64,000 nt of DNA from positions 41,641-105,640 of the forward strand of contig DDTF01000066.1 in the NCBI GenBank assembly GCA_002345965.1. Direction: 5' to 3'. This document shows positions 43,412 to 52,746 of the stretch, in pieces; the stretch's first letter is position 1; each line of letters begins with the position of its first letter. Origin of the DNA: Flammeovirgaceae bacterium UBA2371. Its GTDB lineage: Bacteria > Bacteroidota > Bacteroidia > Cytophagales > Cyclobacteriaceae. The position numbers and the translations under genes were made by a program. Below the pieces are notes generated by a model that searched no databases, was not told where the DNA came from, and was given only the letters and a program-made list of their open reading frames with translations.

Positions 43412-43469
43412 TCAATAGTTTGTTAATAAAAGTTGACTTTTATGAGAATTTAAAAGAACAAGTTAATAA

Positions 43470-45113
43470 TTACGATTCGTATACCCATTGACCACCTGCC
43501 ATTGTTCTTTCAATTTTTAATTGCATGATAGTGCCTGGATCTACCTTGGTAGGGTCTTTATTGAATACTACCATATCTGCATACTTGCCTGCGGTGATCG
43601 ATCCTTTTTTATTTTCTTCGTAGGAAGCATAAGCACCGTGCATGGTGCCAATTTTAATGGCTTCCTCTACGGATACCCTTTGGTTGGTTCCCCAGCTTTT
43701 TCCTGTATAGTCAATTCTGGTAACGGAAGATTGAATGGCCATGAGCGGTTCGTAGGGCCCGGGCGGGTAGTCGGATGTTTGTGTAACTTTTATCCCCGCA
43801 TCTAAAAAACTACGCAAGGCAAACATGTTTTTAAGCCGGTCTTCACCATAGTATTTCATTTTTTCCCCATGCCAATACACATACGTTGAAAAAGGACACG
43901 GAATGGCACCAAGCGCTTGTATTCTTTTTACCAAATCCTCGTTGATGACTGTACAATGTTCCAACCTGAACCGGGGGTCTTTTCTGGGAAATTCTTTTTG
44001 CAATCGTTCGTACACTGAAAGCGTAATGTCGATACCCACATCACCATTGGAGTGCACCCCAATTTGCCAACCATTGACATGTGCTTTTTTACAAACCTGA
44101 TAGAGCTCTTCAGGTGTGCTGGTAAGCAAACCATAATCATTGTTGCTGCCAATATAGGGTGTTGATAATCTGGCAGTGCGCTCCGAGATGGATCCATCGA
44201 TCGCTGTTTTCATTGGACCAACCTTTACCCATTCGTTTCCCAGCCCAGTCTTTACTCCAGCTTCTATCATTCGGTCAATCCAGCCGTCTCGGATGAGCGC
44301 ATATACTCTGGTCTTAAGCTCTCCTCTGCCATATGCATCTTGATAGGCTTTCATATCCAGTGTGGAGGCGCCAGCATCATGAGCAGAGGTAATGCCAGAT
44401 TTGGCCAACAGGGAAGACATGAGTGCCACCCCTTCAACAAAATTCTCTTGTGTAGGTTTGGGTCTGTCAGGAAATACATCAGACGCATTCTCCAATAGCC
44501 TGCCGCTTAATTTTCCATTTTCTCTTTCAAACTTACCACCGGGCGGATCAACGACATCTTCAGTTACACCTGCTTTTACAAAGGCCATGGAATTAACAAA
44601 ATTGGTGTGACCGCCACGGTGATTAATTATTACAGGATGATTGGGAGCCGCCTCATCCAAATCTTTTCGGCTCAGGTACCTTCCTTCCTTGGTTTTGGTA
44701 TCGTCATACTTAAAGCCATACACCCATTCACCAGGAGGTGTCTTTGCGGCTCTTTTTTTCACCGCCATTTTTATTTTTTCAATGGAGTCTAATCCACAAT
44801 CGATGTCAGTAAGGTGCCTTCGGCCAGAAGAGGCAAAATGACAATGGGCATCGATAAAACCTGGCACAACGGTACGTCCTTGTAAATCGATAGATTTGGT
44901 AAACGGTCCACTCAAAGGCTTTATTTCATCATTGGACCCCACCGCAATCAATCGGTCATTGGCGATGGCAACAGCCTGTGCCTTTGGCATGCTTGGATCT
45001 ACAGTAAGGAAGTTACCGTTGTAAAGAATGAGTTGGGGTTTTTCCCAGAGAAATGGAATGGTGGCAATTCCACTGGCTTTGAAAAGGAAGCTGCGCCTAG
45101 AAATGTTTTCCAT
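43470..45113 (-). CDS. YtcJ-like amidohydrolase with twin-arginine-like leader
   Basis: A metal-dependent hydrolase of the amidohydrolase superfamily, subgroup YtcJ. It has the HxH of GFIDAHCHFASSGRRH, later His ligands in HSNGDVGID and LEHCTVINE, and the terminal Asp in TQTSDYPPGPYEP. The N-terminus SRRSFLFKASGIATIPFLW resembles a Tat signal, so the enzyme may act in the periplasm. The 547 residues are normal. It is the first gene of an operon with mmsA and an aminotransferase, so it could release an amino acid from an amide or N-acyl precursor. Confidence 0.9.
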   Translation of the reverse strand: MENISRRSFLFKASGIATIPFLWEKPQLILYNGNFLTVDPSMPKAQAVAIANDRLIAVGSNDEIKPLSGPFTKSIDLQGRTVVPGFIDAHCHFASSGRRHLTDIDCGLDSIEKIKMAVKKRAAKTPPGEWVYGFKYDDTKTKEGRYLSRKDLDEAAPNHPVIINHRGGHTNFVNSMAFVKAGVTEDVVDPPGGKFERENGKLSGRLLENASDVFPDRPKPTQENFVEGVALMSSLLAKSGITSAHDAGASTLDMKAYQDAYGRGELKTRVYALIRDGWIDRMIEAGVKTGLGNEWVKVGPMKTAIDGSISERTARLSTPYIGSNNDYGLLTSTPEELYQVCKKAHVNGWQIGVHSNGDVGIDITLSVYERLQKEFPRKDPRFRLEHCTVINEDLVKRIQALGAIPCPFSTYVYWHGEKMKYYGEDRLKNMFALRSFLDAGIKVTQTSDYPPGPYEPLMAIQSSVTRIDYTGKSWGTNQRVSVEEAIKIGTMHGAYASYEENKKGSITAGKYADMVVFNKDPTKVDPGTIMQLKIERTMAGGQWVYES

Positions 45114-45256
45114 AGTAATTAGGTTAGTGCGAGAAGATACTCAATAATATCGGAGCTTTCAATGGATTTTTGAGTAGGGATCTTTGAAGGTGAACGGAGT
45201 CAATTTATTGATTTTTACTTTTATGTAAGTTCACGAATGGGAATATTTGTCAATGA

Positions 45257-45760
45257 ATGACCAGGAGTAAAAAATACAATTTTGAAACACGGCTGAAGAC
45301 CGTCCATGGAAGCTTTACCCATACCATCGTTGTAGTTCCCGATGAAATAATTGATCAATTGCCTAAAGGAAGAATCAGAACGAAAGGAACGTTCAACAAA
45401 ACTCCATTTGCTTTAGCCATTCAACATAAGAAAGATGGTTCGCGTTACTTTATGGTGAGTGCACAGTTGCGCAAAGAGGCAAAAATTGGGTCCGGGGATT
45501 CTGTAAAAGTAACTTTTTGGATAGTAGATCCAGATACTGTGGATGTACCTGAAGAATTACAAGCGGTGTTGGATCAGGATGAAATAGCAAAGAAGAAGTG
45601 GGACTCGTTTACGCCTGGCATTCAGCGAGGCTTATCCCATTATGTCAATTCTGTTAAGAATGTGGACAGCCGAATAAAACGGGCCGTAGAGATTATGGAA
45701 AAGGCTAAATACGGGCAGCTGCACGTACAAAAAAATGCACCAAAAAAGAAGGAGGATTGA
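45257..45760 (+). CDS. DUF1905/YdeI-OmpD-associated family protein
   Basis: A 167-residue protein. Residues 5-100 form a DUF1905 beta-barrel (FETRLKTVHGSFTHTIVVVP, GRIRTKGTFNKTPFALAI). The C-terminal half has the YdeI-type helical segment (WDSFTPGIQRGLSHYVNSVK and KRAVEIMEKA). Members are linked by annotation to bacteriocin or peptide resistance, but the function is not established. A second ATG at 45253 is out of frame, so 45257 is the start. Confidence 0.85.
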   Translation: MTRSKKYNFETRLKTVHGSFTHTIVVVPDEIIDQLPKGRIRTKGTFNKTPFALAIQHKKDGSRYFMVSAQLRKEAKIGSGDSVKVTFWIVDPDTVDVPEELQAVLDQDEIAKKKWDSFTPGIQRGLSHYVNSVKNVDSRIKRAVEIMEKAKYGQLHVQKNAPKKKED

Positions 45761-45841
45761 CGTCCTCGTTTAAATCCATTCATGTACTTTTTGGTTAAAT
45801 CGCTTGAAAGAAAATCTAAATTGACCCCAAACTACTTAAGC

Positions 45842-48800
45842 ATGAAAAATCTATTGCTCCTTATCCTTTGTGTTGGCTTGTTTTCACATGCTGAAGCGCA
45901 GAGAAGGAAAAGTCAACCCGCTACTCCGGTAGCTACAACGGTTTCTAATCTTGACGACCATTTTGGTCCATTGGTTTGGAGAAGTATTGGACCCTATCGG
46001 GGAGGGCGTTCGGTAACGGCAACAGGAGTAATAGGTGATCCATTGACCTATTACATGGGCAATACCGGAGGAGGTGTGTGGAAGACCACTGATGCTGGTG
46101 TGTCCTGGAGAAACATTTCGGATGGATACTTCAAAACAGGCTCTGTGGGTGCCGTTGCAGTTTCGGATAGTGACCCCAATGTAATTTATGTGGGGATGGG
46201 AGAGCATGCCCCTAGAGGAGTAACTACTTCCCATGGAGATGGGGTATATAAATCGACAGATGCAGGAAAGACCTGGAAAAATATGGGCCTGGAGCTTACC
46301 CGCCACATCGCCAATATCAGAATTCACCCAAAAAATTCAGACATCGTTTATGTTGCGGCACAAGGCGCATTGCATGGTGCTGCACCGGATAGAGGTGTTT
46401 ATAAATCAACAGATGGAGGGGCAACCTGGAAAAAGACCTTATACGTAGATGAAAATACAGGATGCGCTGATTTGAGCATGGACATGACCAATCCACGAAT
46501 TTTGTATGCCGCCATGTGGGATCACAGAAGATTGCCCTGGCAGGTTATCAGCGGAGGAAAGGGAAGTGGCTTGTATAAATCAACAGACGGTGGCGAAACC
46601 TGGACTAAAATTCAGAAAGGCTTGCCTAATGAATTAGGTAAAATAAGTGTTTCTGTCAGCAAATCTAATCCTGACAAAGTTTACGCCCTTGTGGAAAGTG
46701 ACACACAAAAGGAGCAGGGAGGGTTGTTTGTCTCCCATGATGGTGGAAAAAATTGGGATCGCATTAGCAAGGATCACAGGCTAACACAGCGCGCCTGGTA
46801 TTACATTGAAGTGATTGCAGATCCACAAAATGAAAATATTGTTTATGTACTCAATTCTCCCGGATTAAAATCAATAGATGGAGGAAAAACATGGACACGA
46901 TTATCAGGAACACACGGTGATTACCACCAATTGTGGATCAACCCTGACAATAATAAAAACATGGTGATCTCCAATGATGGTGGAGCTGCAATTACTGTAA
47001 ATGGAGGTGCAACCTGGTCTACGCAAAGCAATATGCCTACCGCACAGTTTTACCGCGTGAATGTAGACAACCTTTTTCCGTATAACGTGTATGCCGGGCA
47101 GCAAGACAATTCTTCTGTAAAGATTCAAAGTCGCAATGTAGGCGGATATGCAATTGATGAGCACAACTGGGAATCTTCAGCAGGGGGAGAAAGTGCATTT
47201 CTTGCCTTTGATCCGGAAAATCCTCGTTATGTAATGGGGGGAAGTTACCAGGGTACCGTAGAGGTACTTGACACAAAAACAGGTGAAGGAAAAGGGGTGA
47301 TGATTGCGCCAATCCAATACCAGGCACTTCAGCCCAAGAACATGAAATATCGCTTCAACTGGAATGCTCCTATTGTGTGGTCAAAGCATGAAAATGCTTT
47401 TTATCATGGAGGCAATCACTTGTTGAAGACCAAGGACATGGGAAGGTCGTGGGAGGAGATTTCTCCTGATCTTACCCGTAATGATGAAAGTAAGCTGGGA
47501 ATCAGTGGAGTGCCTTATACCAATGAAGGAGCGGGTGGAGAGAATTATGGAACGCTCGCTTATGTAAAAATTCATCCCAAAGAAAAAGGAACGATATGGA
47601 CCGGAAGCGATGATGGATTGGTTTATCTCACCAGGGATGAAGGGAAAACCTGGACCAATGTTACTCCATCCGGATTACAGGAGTGCTTGATCAATAGTAT
47701 AGAGGTATCACCTCACGATAATGCAACCGCGTACGTTGCTACTACTCGCTACAAATTCAATGACTTTACGCCCGCTATTTATAAAACAACTGATTATGGA
47801 AAGACATGGGTTAAAATCACTAATGGAATTCCATATGGAGCATTCACACGCGTAGTGCGCGAAGATGATGTGCGTAAAGATTTGCTGTATGCAGGTACAG
47901 AAACTGGATTTTATATTTCTTATGATGGAGGAAAGAACTGGAGTGCACTTCAACTGAATTTGCCTGTGGTTGCAATCACAGACATGATCATCAGTCAGGG
48001 AGACCTGGTGGTTTCAACGCAAGGACGTTCCTTTTGGATATTGGATGACCTGGGATTGTTGCGACAATATAACCCGGAATTAACAGGATTGCAGTTGTAC
48101 CAACCTGACGATGCTGTTCGTGTTTCCGGAAGGAGTGCCTTTGATGGTGTGCTCTCAGAAGACGACATGGAGCAAAGTGATGCCGTAGGTACCAATGCGC
48201 CAACAGGTGTGGTGTTGTATTACAACTTACCGGCTGGTCTAAAGGAAGACGAGGAAATCTCATTGCGGATTACAGATGCCAATGGACAGCTAGTCAGAAG
48301 TTATTCCTCTGCTAAAGACAAGGATTTCATCAGTTATCCCGGAGGCCCAACTGCAGATCCTCAATTACCTGTAAAGTCTGGCATGAATCGCTTTGTTTGG
48401 GATATGCGTTATCCAACAGTGCTGGGGGCACCTCGAGTATTCATTGAGGGTAGCTACAGAGGACATAAGGCATCCCCTGGTAAATACCAGGCAACATTAA
48501 AGATGGGAAGCCAGGAAAGGACTGTAGCCTTCAATGTACTTCCACACCCTGGAATTGAAGCTACTGCAGCCGAGTATCAAGACCAGCATGTAACCATGCT
48601 GGCCATTGAAAAAGGACTTAACGATATTCACGGAGCCGTTAATCGCATTGCATCTGCAAAAGATCAAATCAATAGCTTAATTAAGATATTACAAAACAAA
48701 GCTGACTCCAAAGCAATTGTAGATGCAGGAAAACAGTTAGTTAAAGAGATGGAAGATTGGGATGCACAGTTGGTGCAACGCAAAGCAGAGAGCAATGATG

Positions 48801-49030
48801 ACATCATCAATTTTGTCAATATGTTGAGTGCTGATTATATTTTTCTGAAAGGAGAACTGGACACCAACATCCCTTATGTGACGCAAGGTGTAAAGGACCA
48901 ATTGGCTGCATTAGATGCCCGTTGGAAACCACTCAAAGCCCAGTACGATGACTTTGTACAGAATAAAATTGCAGCATTTAACAATCAATGTCACGCTGCC
49001 AATATTGGCAAAGTGACACTACCTGAGTAA
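45842..49030 (+). CDS. Secreted BNR/sortilin-type beta-propeller protein
   Basis: A 1062-residue exported protein. The start at 45842 opens a signal peptide (MKNLLLLILCVGLFSHAEAQ). An ATG 20 codons upstream lacks one. From about residue 40 to 700 come many BNR/Vps10-type repeats with SxDGGxTW-like turns (KTTDAGVSWRNI, KSTDAGKTWKN, KSTDGGETWTKI, SHDGGKNWDRI, RDEGKTWTNV), predicting one or two large propellers. Residues about 740-900 are beta-rich with RFVWDMRYP, and the tail is helical. Relatives are annotated as glycosyl hydrolases or xyloglucanase-like, but no catalytic residues can be assigned. No T9SS sorting domain is visible. Confidence 0.9.
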   Translation: MKNLLLLILCVGLFSHAEAQRRKSQPATPVATTVSNLDDHFGPLVWRSIGPYRGGRSVTATGVIGDPLTYYMGNTGGGVWKTTDAGVSWRNISDGYFKTGSVGAVAVSDSDPNVIYVGMGEHAPRGVTTSHGDGVYKSTDAGKTWKNMGLELTRHIANIRIHPKNSDIVYVAAQGALHGAAPDRGVYKSTDGGATWKKTLYVDENTGCADLSMDMTNPRILYAAMWDHRRLPWQVISGGKGSGLYKSTDGGETWTKIQKGLPNELGKISVSVSKSNPDKVYALVESDTQKEQGGLFVSHDGGKNWDRISKDHRLTQRAWYYIEVIADPQNENIVYVLNSPGLKSIDGGKTWTRLSGTHGDYHQLWINPDNNKNMVISNDGGAAITVNGGATWSTQSNMPTAQFYRVNVDNLFPYNVYAGQQDNSSVKIQSRNVGGYAIDEHNWESSAGGESAFLAFDPENPRYVMGGSYQGTVEVLDTKTGEGKGVMIAPIQYQALQPKNMKYRFNWNAPIVWSKHENAFYHGGNHLLKTKDMGRSWEEISPDLTRNDESKLGISGVPYTNEGAGGENYGTLAYVKIHPKEKGTIWTGSDDGLVYLTRDEGKTWTNVTPSGLQECLINSIEVSPHDNATAYVATTRYKFNDFTPAIYKTTDYGKTWVKITNGIPYGAFTRVVREDDVRKDLLYAGTETGFYISYDGGKNWSALQLNLPVVAITDMIISQGDLVVSTQGRSFWILDDLGLLRQYNPELTGLQLYQPDDAVRVSGRSAFDGVLSEDDMEQSDAVGTNAPTGVVLYYNLPAGLKEDEEISLRITDANGQLVRSYSSAKDKDFISYPGGPTADPQLPVKSGMNRFVWDMRYPTVLGAPRVFIEGSYRGHKASPGKYQATLKMGSQERTVAFNVLPHPGIEATAAEYQDQHVTMLAIEKGLNDIHGAVNRIASAKDQINSLIKILQNKADSKAIVDAGKQLVKEMEDWDAQLVQRKAESNDDIINFVNMLSADYIFLKGELDTNIPYVTQGVKDQLAALDARWKPLKAQYDDFVQNKIAAFNNQCHAANIGKVTLPE

Positions 49031-49070
49031 TTGTTGTAAGGTTAATTAATAGTAGGTTAAATTCGCAAAG

Positions 49071-49100
49071 GCCATCCAGGAGCAATCCGGATGGCTTTTT
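49071..49100 (+). terminator. Terminator after the BNR protein gene
   Basis: The stem GCCATCC/GGATGGC closes an 11-nt loop and is followed by TTTTT. Confidence 0.85.
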
Positions 49101-49157
49101 GTATTTATGACGAATTGGGATTACCTTCTCATGGTTTTGGTAAAATGATATAGAGTT

Positions 49158-49505
49158 ATGTGGTCCACCTTTTCTTCTGTTACCAAGTTTTCCATTGTTG
49201 CATTTGTCGTTAGCGGTGTGTTGGGGTTATTTAGTATGGGGTTGCTTGGTTATGGCCTCTACTATTTGATAAAACCAATTATGAGTAATCGCATTGATGA
49301 GCTGCAAGGAGATACAATGTGGCCATCTGTGATACTTGCAGGTATTGCATGGTCGGTTTCCTTTCTTATGGCTGGCTGGGTTTATTCGGTGTTGGTGAAG
49401 TACAATTGGCCATCCATCTTATCTTATTTTGTTTATGTATTCATTTTGTGGGCCTGGGTTTTGGTTGTATGGTTTACAATTATTCATTTTAAAATAGTTA
49501 GTTAG
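49158..49505 (+). CDS. Small integral membrane protein, unknown
   Basis: A 115-residue hydrophobic protein with three predicted transmembrane helices (about residues 12-38, 56-80 and 86-112) and one short polar loop (MSNRIDELQGDTMW). I do not recognise a family. It stands between a terminator and an ECF sigma factor gene 96 bp downstream in the same direction. It could be a membrane partner of that sigma factor, but it shows no anti-sigma signature. Confidence 0.72.
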   Translation: MWSTFSSVTKFSIVAFVVSGVLGLFSMGLLGYGLYYLIKPIMSNRIDELQGDTMWPSVILAGIAWSVSFLMAGWVYSVLVKYNWPSILSYFVYVFILWAWVLVVWFTIIHFKIVS

Positions 49506-49601
49506 CATTCTCCAATTAATTAAAAGGGGAAAACTTTCTTTTCCAAACTATTGTTACGTCTTCATCCATTGATCCAAAAGGATCATTTAGCTCATACCAA
49601 T

Positions 49602-50129
49602 ATGTCAGATTCGGTAAAATTCATATGGTGGGACATGCGCGATGAGCTGTACAAGTTCATCTATTCCAAGTTAAGAGATGATACGATAACAGAAGATGTT
49701 TTGCAGGATGTGTTTATCAAGGTACACATGAGTTTGTGCCAGCTTAAAGATCCATCCAAACTTACCTCATGGGTGTATCAAATAGCCAGAAATACTATTA
49801 CGGATTATTTAAAACAACCAAAGTTTGAAAATGAGGTAATTGAGTTGGCAGAAGAAGAGGACAATGAGCAGGTTTACAAATCCTTGAGTAATTGCATCAA
49901 CTCAAAAATAAATTTACTTTCTTCCGTTGATCGAGAAGCGGTACTTCTAACTTACTTCAAAAACTATTCACAGAAAGAGTTGGCTGCATTTTTGGGCATT
50001 TCCTATTCTGGGGCTAAAAACAGGATACAGCGAGTAAGAGAGAAACTACGATTATCGATTTTAGATTGCGAAAATGTTCAATCGGATACCAGTGGTCGCA
50101 TTATCGATTATGATAAAAATATAGAGTAA
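49602..50129 (+). CDS. ECF-type RNA polymerase sigma factor, SigZ-like
   Basis: A 175-residue sigma factor. Region 2 is FIYSKLRDDTITEDVLQDVFIKV and TSWVYQIARNTITDYLK. Region 4 is DREAVLLTYFKNYSQKELAAFLGISYSGAKNRIQRVREKLR. The pattern WWDMRDELYKFI at the N-terminus and a Cys near the end resemble B. subtilis SigZ. I chose the ATG at 49602, since the longer frame opens only with TTG and adds no sigma sequence. No anti-sigma gene is adjacent. The next gene is phzF-like. Confidence 0.92.
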   Translation: MSDSVKFIWWDMRDELYKFIYSKLRDDTITEDVLQDVFIKVHMSLCQLKDPSKLTSWVYQIARNTITDYLKQPKFENEVIELAEEEDNEQVYKSLSNCINSKINLLSSVDREAVLLTYFKNYSQKELAAFLGISYSGAKNRIQRVREKLRLSILDCENVQSDTSGRIIDYDKNIE

Positions 50130-50191
50130 TTGATGGGTCTTTTTTGTCGCTTCCTCGTCTATAGGTTAAATTAACCTAACCGGATAGATAA

Positions 50192-51067
50192 ATGAAGACA
50201 ATTAAAGTACAAATCGTTCAAGCCTTTGCTGATGCCAACAATGGTGGAAATCCAGCAGGGGTGGTGCTGGAGGCAGATCAGTTGACCTCCAATGAAAAGC
50301 TCGAGGTGGCCCGACAAGTGGGGCTCTCAGAGACTGCATTTGTAAGCTCATCTCAAGTGGCGGATTTTAGATTGGATTTTTTTACGCCCAACAAACAAAT
50401 TCCACATTGCGGGCATGCCACCATTGCGACTTTTTCACATCTCAGGAGACTGAATAAGATTACGGGCCCTTCCTCGTCAAAGGAAACCATAGATGGCAAT
50501 CGGAATATTTATTTTGAGGGAGAAGTGGCTTATATGGAACAAAGTAAACCAATTTACATTCCATTGGGTACACAAGACAGGATCAATACGCTTGCCGCCC
50601 TTCACCTTCAAGAAAGTGATTTACTATCTGGTCTCGAACCTATCATTGTAAATACCGGCAATAATTTTTTAATTATTCCATTGAGGGATGAATCACTGCT
50701 CCAGCATCTTGACCCTGATATGAAGTTGATTGAAGAGGTATCTGCCAAATACAACCTCATTGCTTTTTATCCTTATTCACCTACCCTTGAGGCAGGCGTG
50801 GCTGCCACAACGCGAATGTTTGGTCCGTACTATGGCATACCCGAAGAAGCGGCTACCGGTATGGCTGCAGGTCCACTGGCTTGTTATCTTGATAAATATA
50901 AGTCTATCAATGAAGATGAGATTATTATTACTCAGGGAAGATTCATGAGTCCACCGTCACCAAGTCGGATTAAGGTAAGGTTGGAGAAAAAAGAGGGTGT
51001 CATTCAAAAGTTGTATGCAGGAGGTACTGCCTATGTTGCGAGGGAAGTAGCGATCCATCTTTCTTGA
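50192..51067 (+). CDS. PhzF family isomerase/epimerase-like protein
   Basis: A 291-residue protein with the two-lobed DapF-like PhzF fold: QIVQAFADANNGGNPAGVVL, the catalytic E47 in VGLSETAFV, the PNKQIPHCGHATIAT motif and the ATGMAAGPLACYL repeat in the second lobe. PhzF itself isomerises a phenazine precursor, but most relatives have unknown substrates and no other phenazine gene is present. It lies 62 bp downstream of the SigZ-like gene and may be co-transcribed. Confidence 0.92.
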   Translation: MKTIKVQIVQAFADANNGGNPAGVVLEADQLTSNEKLEVARQVGLSETAFVSSSQVADFRLDFFTPNKQIPHCGHATIATFSHLRRLNKITGPSSSKETIDGNRNIYFEGEVAYMEQSKPIYIPLGTQDRINTLAALHLQESDLLSGLEPIIVNTGNNFLIIPLRDESLLQHLDPDMKLIEEVSAKYNLIAFYPYSPTLEAGVAATTRMFGPYYGIPEEAATGMAAGPLACYLDKYKSINEDEIIITQGRFMSPPSPSRIKVRLEKKEGVIQKLYAGGTAYVAREVAIHLS

Positions 51068-51206
51068 TTGCGTTCATGTCTTCTATGTAATTTTAAGGTG
51101 GAAAGTCCTTGTATTTGGTGAAATATGATCTAGCTCATTTCTTATTCTGCCATAATATGCGTATTTTATAGAAATAGAGTATTACATACATAAATCGTAA
51201 AAAAAC

Positions 51207-51497
51207 ATGGCAACTAAGAAAGTACAAGGTAAAGCGGAGACGCCCCAAAAAAAGAAGAAATCAAGTAACACAGGGTTAAAGGTAGCTGGTGGCATGCTCG
51301 CAGGGGCAGCGGCAGGAGCAATTGCAGGTATGCTTTTGGCACCCGATAGTGGGAAAAACACAAGGAAGAAAATTGCTGATAAGACTAAAAAGGCAGCAGC
51401 TAATGTAAAAGGAAAGGTTACCAGTAAGGTGAAAGAGGTAGCCGGAAAAGTAAAGGCTAAAGCTTCAAAGGGAAAAGAAAAAGGTAAGGCTAAGTAA
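51207..51497 (+). CDS. YtxH domain protein with basic tail
   Basis: A 96-residue protein. A basic N-terminus (QKKKKSS) is followed by one Gly/Ala-rich helix (GGMLAGAAAGAIAGMLLAP), the YtxH signature APDSGKNTRKKI and a 45-residue tail of Ala, Lys and Val resembling histone H1 or a LEA-type amphipathic helix. It is a paralogue of the YtxH protein at 17412-17678 but more basic and without the shared AT-rich leader. The likely role is in general stress, with no known activity. Confidence 0.85.
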   Translation: MATKKVQGKAETPQKKKKSSNTGLKVAGGMLAGAAAGAIAGMLLAPDSGKNTRKKIADKTKKAAANVKGKVTSKVKEVAGKVKAKASKGKEKGKAK

Positions 51498-51600
51498 GGT
51501 GTTGATTCTGAACGCGCATACGTGATTTCTACCTGAGCAGGTCATACATTGGCCTCGCAACATTTTATCAAAAAATATTATTGTAACATTTCCAATCTCA

Positions 51601-51625
51601 ATCCGTAATAGCGTGTATTACGGAT
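51601..51625. promoter_or_regulatory. Perfect inverted repeat upstream of the RidA-like gene
   Basis: ATCCGTAATA-GCGTG-TATTACGGAT is a 10-bp perfect inverted repeat, 80 bp before the RidA-like start. A T5 run lies 6 bp after it. It could be an operator or a late terminator of the YtxH gene. Confidence 0.5.
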
Positions 51626-51705
51626 ACGAGGTTTTTATGCTTAATATTTCCTGAAAGGAATTATTAGGATTTTCATGGATTTAATCAGTTTATCTTTTTT
51701 GCAAA

Positions 51706-52164
51706 ATGTTGAATGTAGAAAATGAACTAAATAAGTTGGGTTTGACTTTGCCGGAGGTTTCCACTCCAGGTGGGAACTATGTATCTGTGAATATCAGAAA
51801 TCAAATTGTCTATGTGGCCATTCAATTTCCTATTCTCAACGAAAAGTATTTGTATCAAGGCAGGCTTGGAGTTGACTTATCCACAGAAGACGGCTACAAG
51901 GCCATGGAAATTTGTGCGCTCAATGTGATTGCGCAGGTCAATGCCAAAGTTGGGTTCAACAAAATTGATGGATTAAATCACATGGATGCCTACTTTCAGG
52001 CAGGTGGTGATTGGGATGAATCGCCCAAAGTAGTCAACGGTGCATCAGACCTGTTTGTAAAGGTATTAGGAGATGCGGGCAGGCATTCCCGTGCTATATT
52101 TGGTGTGGATAAATTGCCTCGTAATTTTAGCGTAGGACTTACTACTTCCTTTACCTTGAAATAA
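51706..52164 (+). CDS. RidA family protein
   Basis: A 152-residue member of the RidA/YjgF/YER057c superfamily (enamine/imine deaminases and relatives), of the longer YjgH-like subgroup: NELNKLGLTLPEVSTPGGNYV, YLYQGRLGVDLSTEDGYKAM, ALNVIAQVNAKVG and the final HSRAIFGVDKLPRNFSVG. The Arg that binds carboxylate in RidA corresponds to the HSRAIFG segment. The function in this subgroup is not established. Confidence 0.9.
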   Translation: MLNVENELNKLGLTLPEVSTPGGNYVSVNIRNQIVYVAIQFPILNEKYLYQGRLGVDLSTEDGYKAMEICALNVIAQVNAKVGFNKIDGLNHMDAYFQAGGDWDESPKVVNGASDLFVKVLGDAGRHSRAIFGVDKLPRNFSVGLTTSFTLK

Positions 52165-52194
52165 AAAATCCAATGGGCATCCATTGGATTTTTT
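52163..52194. terminator. Bidirectional terminator
   Basis: ATCCAATGG-GCAT-CCATTGGAT, extended by A/T pairs to about 14 bp, lies between the convergent RidA and OsmC genes. Confidence 0.9.
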
Positions 52195-52215
52195 ATTTTG
52201 GAGATTCCTTAAATC

Positions 52216-52635
52216 TTATGCGTTGAGTGTAGCTTGTACACTAATGGCCGTGTTCAATGATTTTGAAATAGGACATTCTTTTTCAGCCGCAGCAACCAGC
52301 TCATCAAATTTTTCTTTCGAAATGCCATCGATGTGGGCTGAGAGAATAAGGTGTGATTGTGTTATTTTACCACCATCCAGTGTAATCTCACATTTGGTTT
52401 CCAATTTTTTGGCAACAAAGCCTGCTGCATCAATATTAAAGGATAATTTCATACTAAAACATCCTGCATGAGCTGCTGCAATGAGCTCCTCGGGATTGGT
52501 TCCAGTTCCTTCTTCAAATCTTGACTTGTAAGAATATTGTGTTTTACTTAATGTAGTACTTTGTGTAGTCAGGGTTCCCTTACCTTCTTTACCAGTTCCT
52601 TCCCAAACAGCTGTTGCATGTCGTTTTATAGCCAT
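52216..52635 (-). CDS. OsmC family organic hydroperoxide reductase
   Basis: A 139-residue thiol peroxidase of the OsmC branch. The catalytic pair is C59 in AAAHAGCFSM and C121 in EKECPISKSL. It reduces organic hydroperoxides using dithiol donors and works as a dimer. The start TAxRHATAVWEGTGKEGKGT-like N-terminus and length are typical for OsmC rather than Ohr. The leader carries the same TAATTTAAA motif as the CsbD and YtxH genes near 17.5 kb. Confidence 0.94.
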   Translation of the reverse strand: MAIKRHATAVWEGTGKEGKGTLTTQSTTLSKTQYSYKSRFEEGTGTNPEELIAAAHAGCFSMKLSFNIDAAGFVAKKLETKCEITLDGGKITQSHLILSAHIDGISKEKFDELVAAAEKECPISKSLNTAISVQATLNA

Positions 52636-52655
52636 AATGTGTCTATTTTAAATTA
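52636..52655 (-). promoter_or_regulatory. AT-rich leader motif, copy 3 (osmC)
   Basis: The minus strand reads TAATTTAAAATAGACACATT, starting 20 nt before the osmC ATG. The first 11 bases match the leader of the CsbD-like gene exactly. Confidence 0.35.
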
Positions 52656-52746
52656 ATGTTTATTTTTCTTGATTGAGTTTCAATGATACTCAATTTTTGT
52701 CGCTTTGGATAATTATTTAGGGAGTAGAAATGCCAGACAATTTTAT

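Noticed and set aside
45842..49030. DNA-level tandem repeat in the BNR protein gene
   Set aside because: Similar stretches reflect the SxDGGxTW propeller motif in many blades. Nucleotide similarity is patchy and expected.
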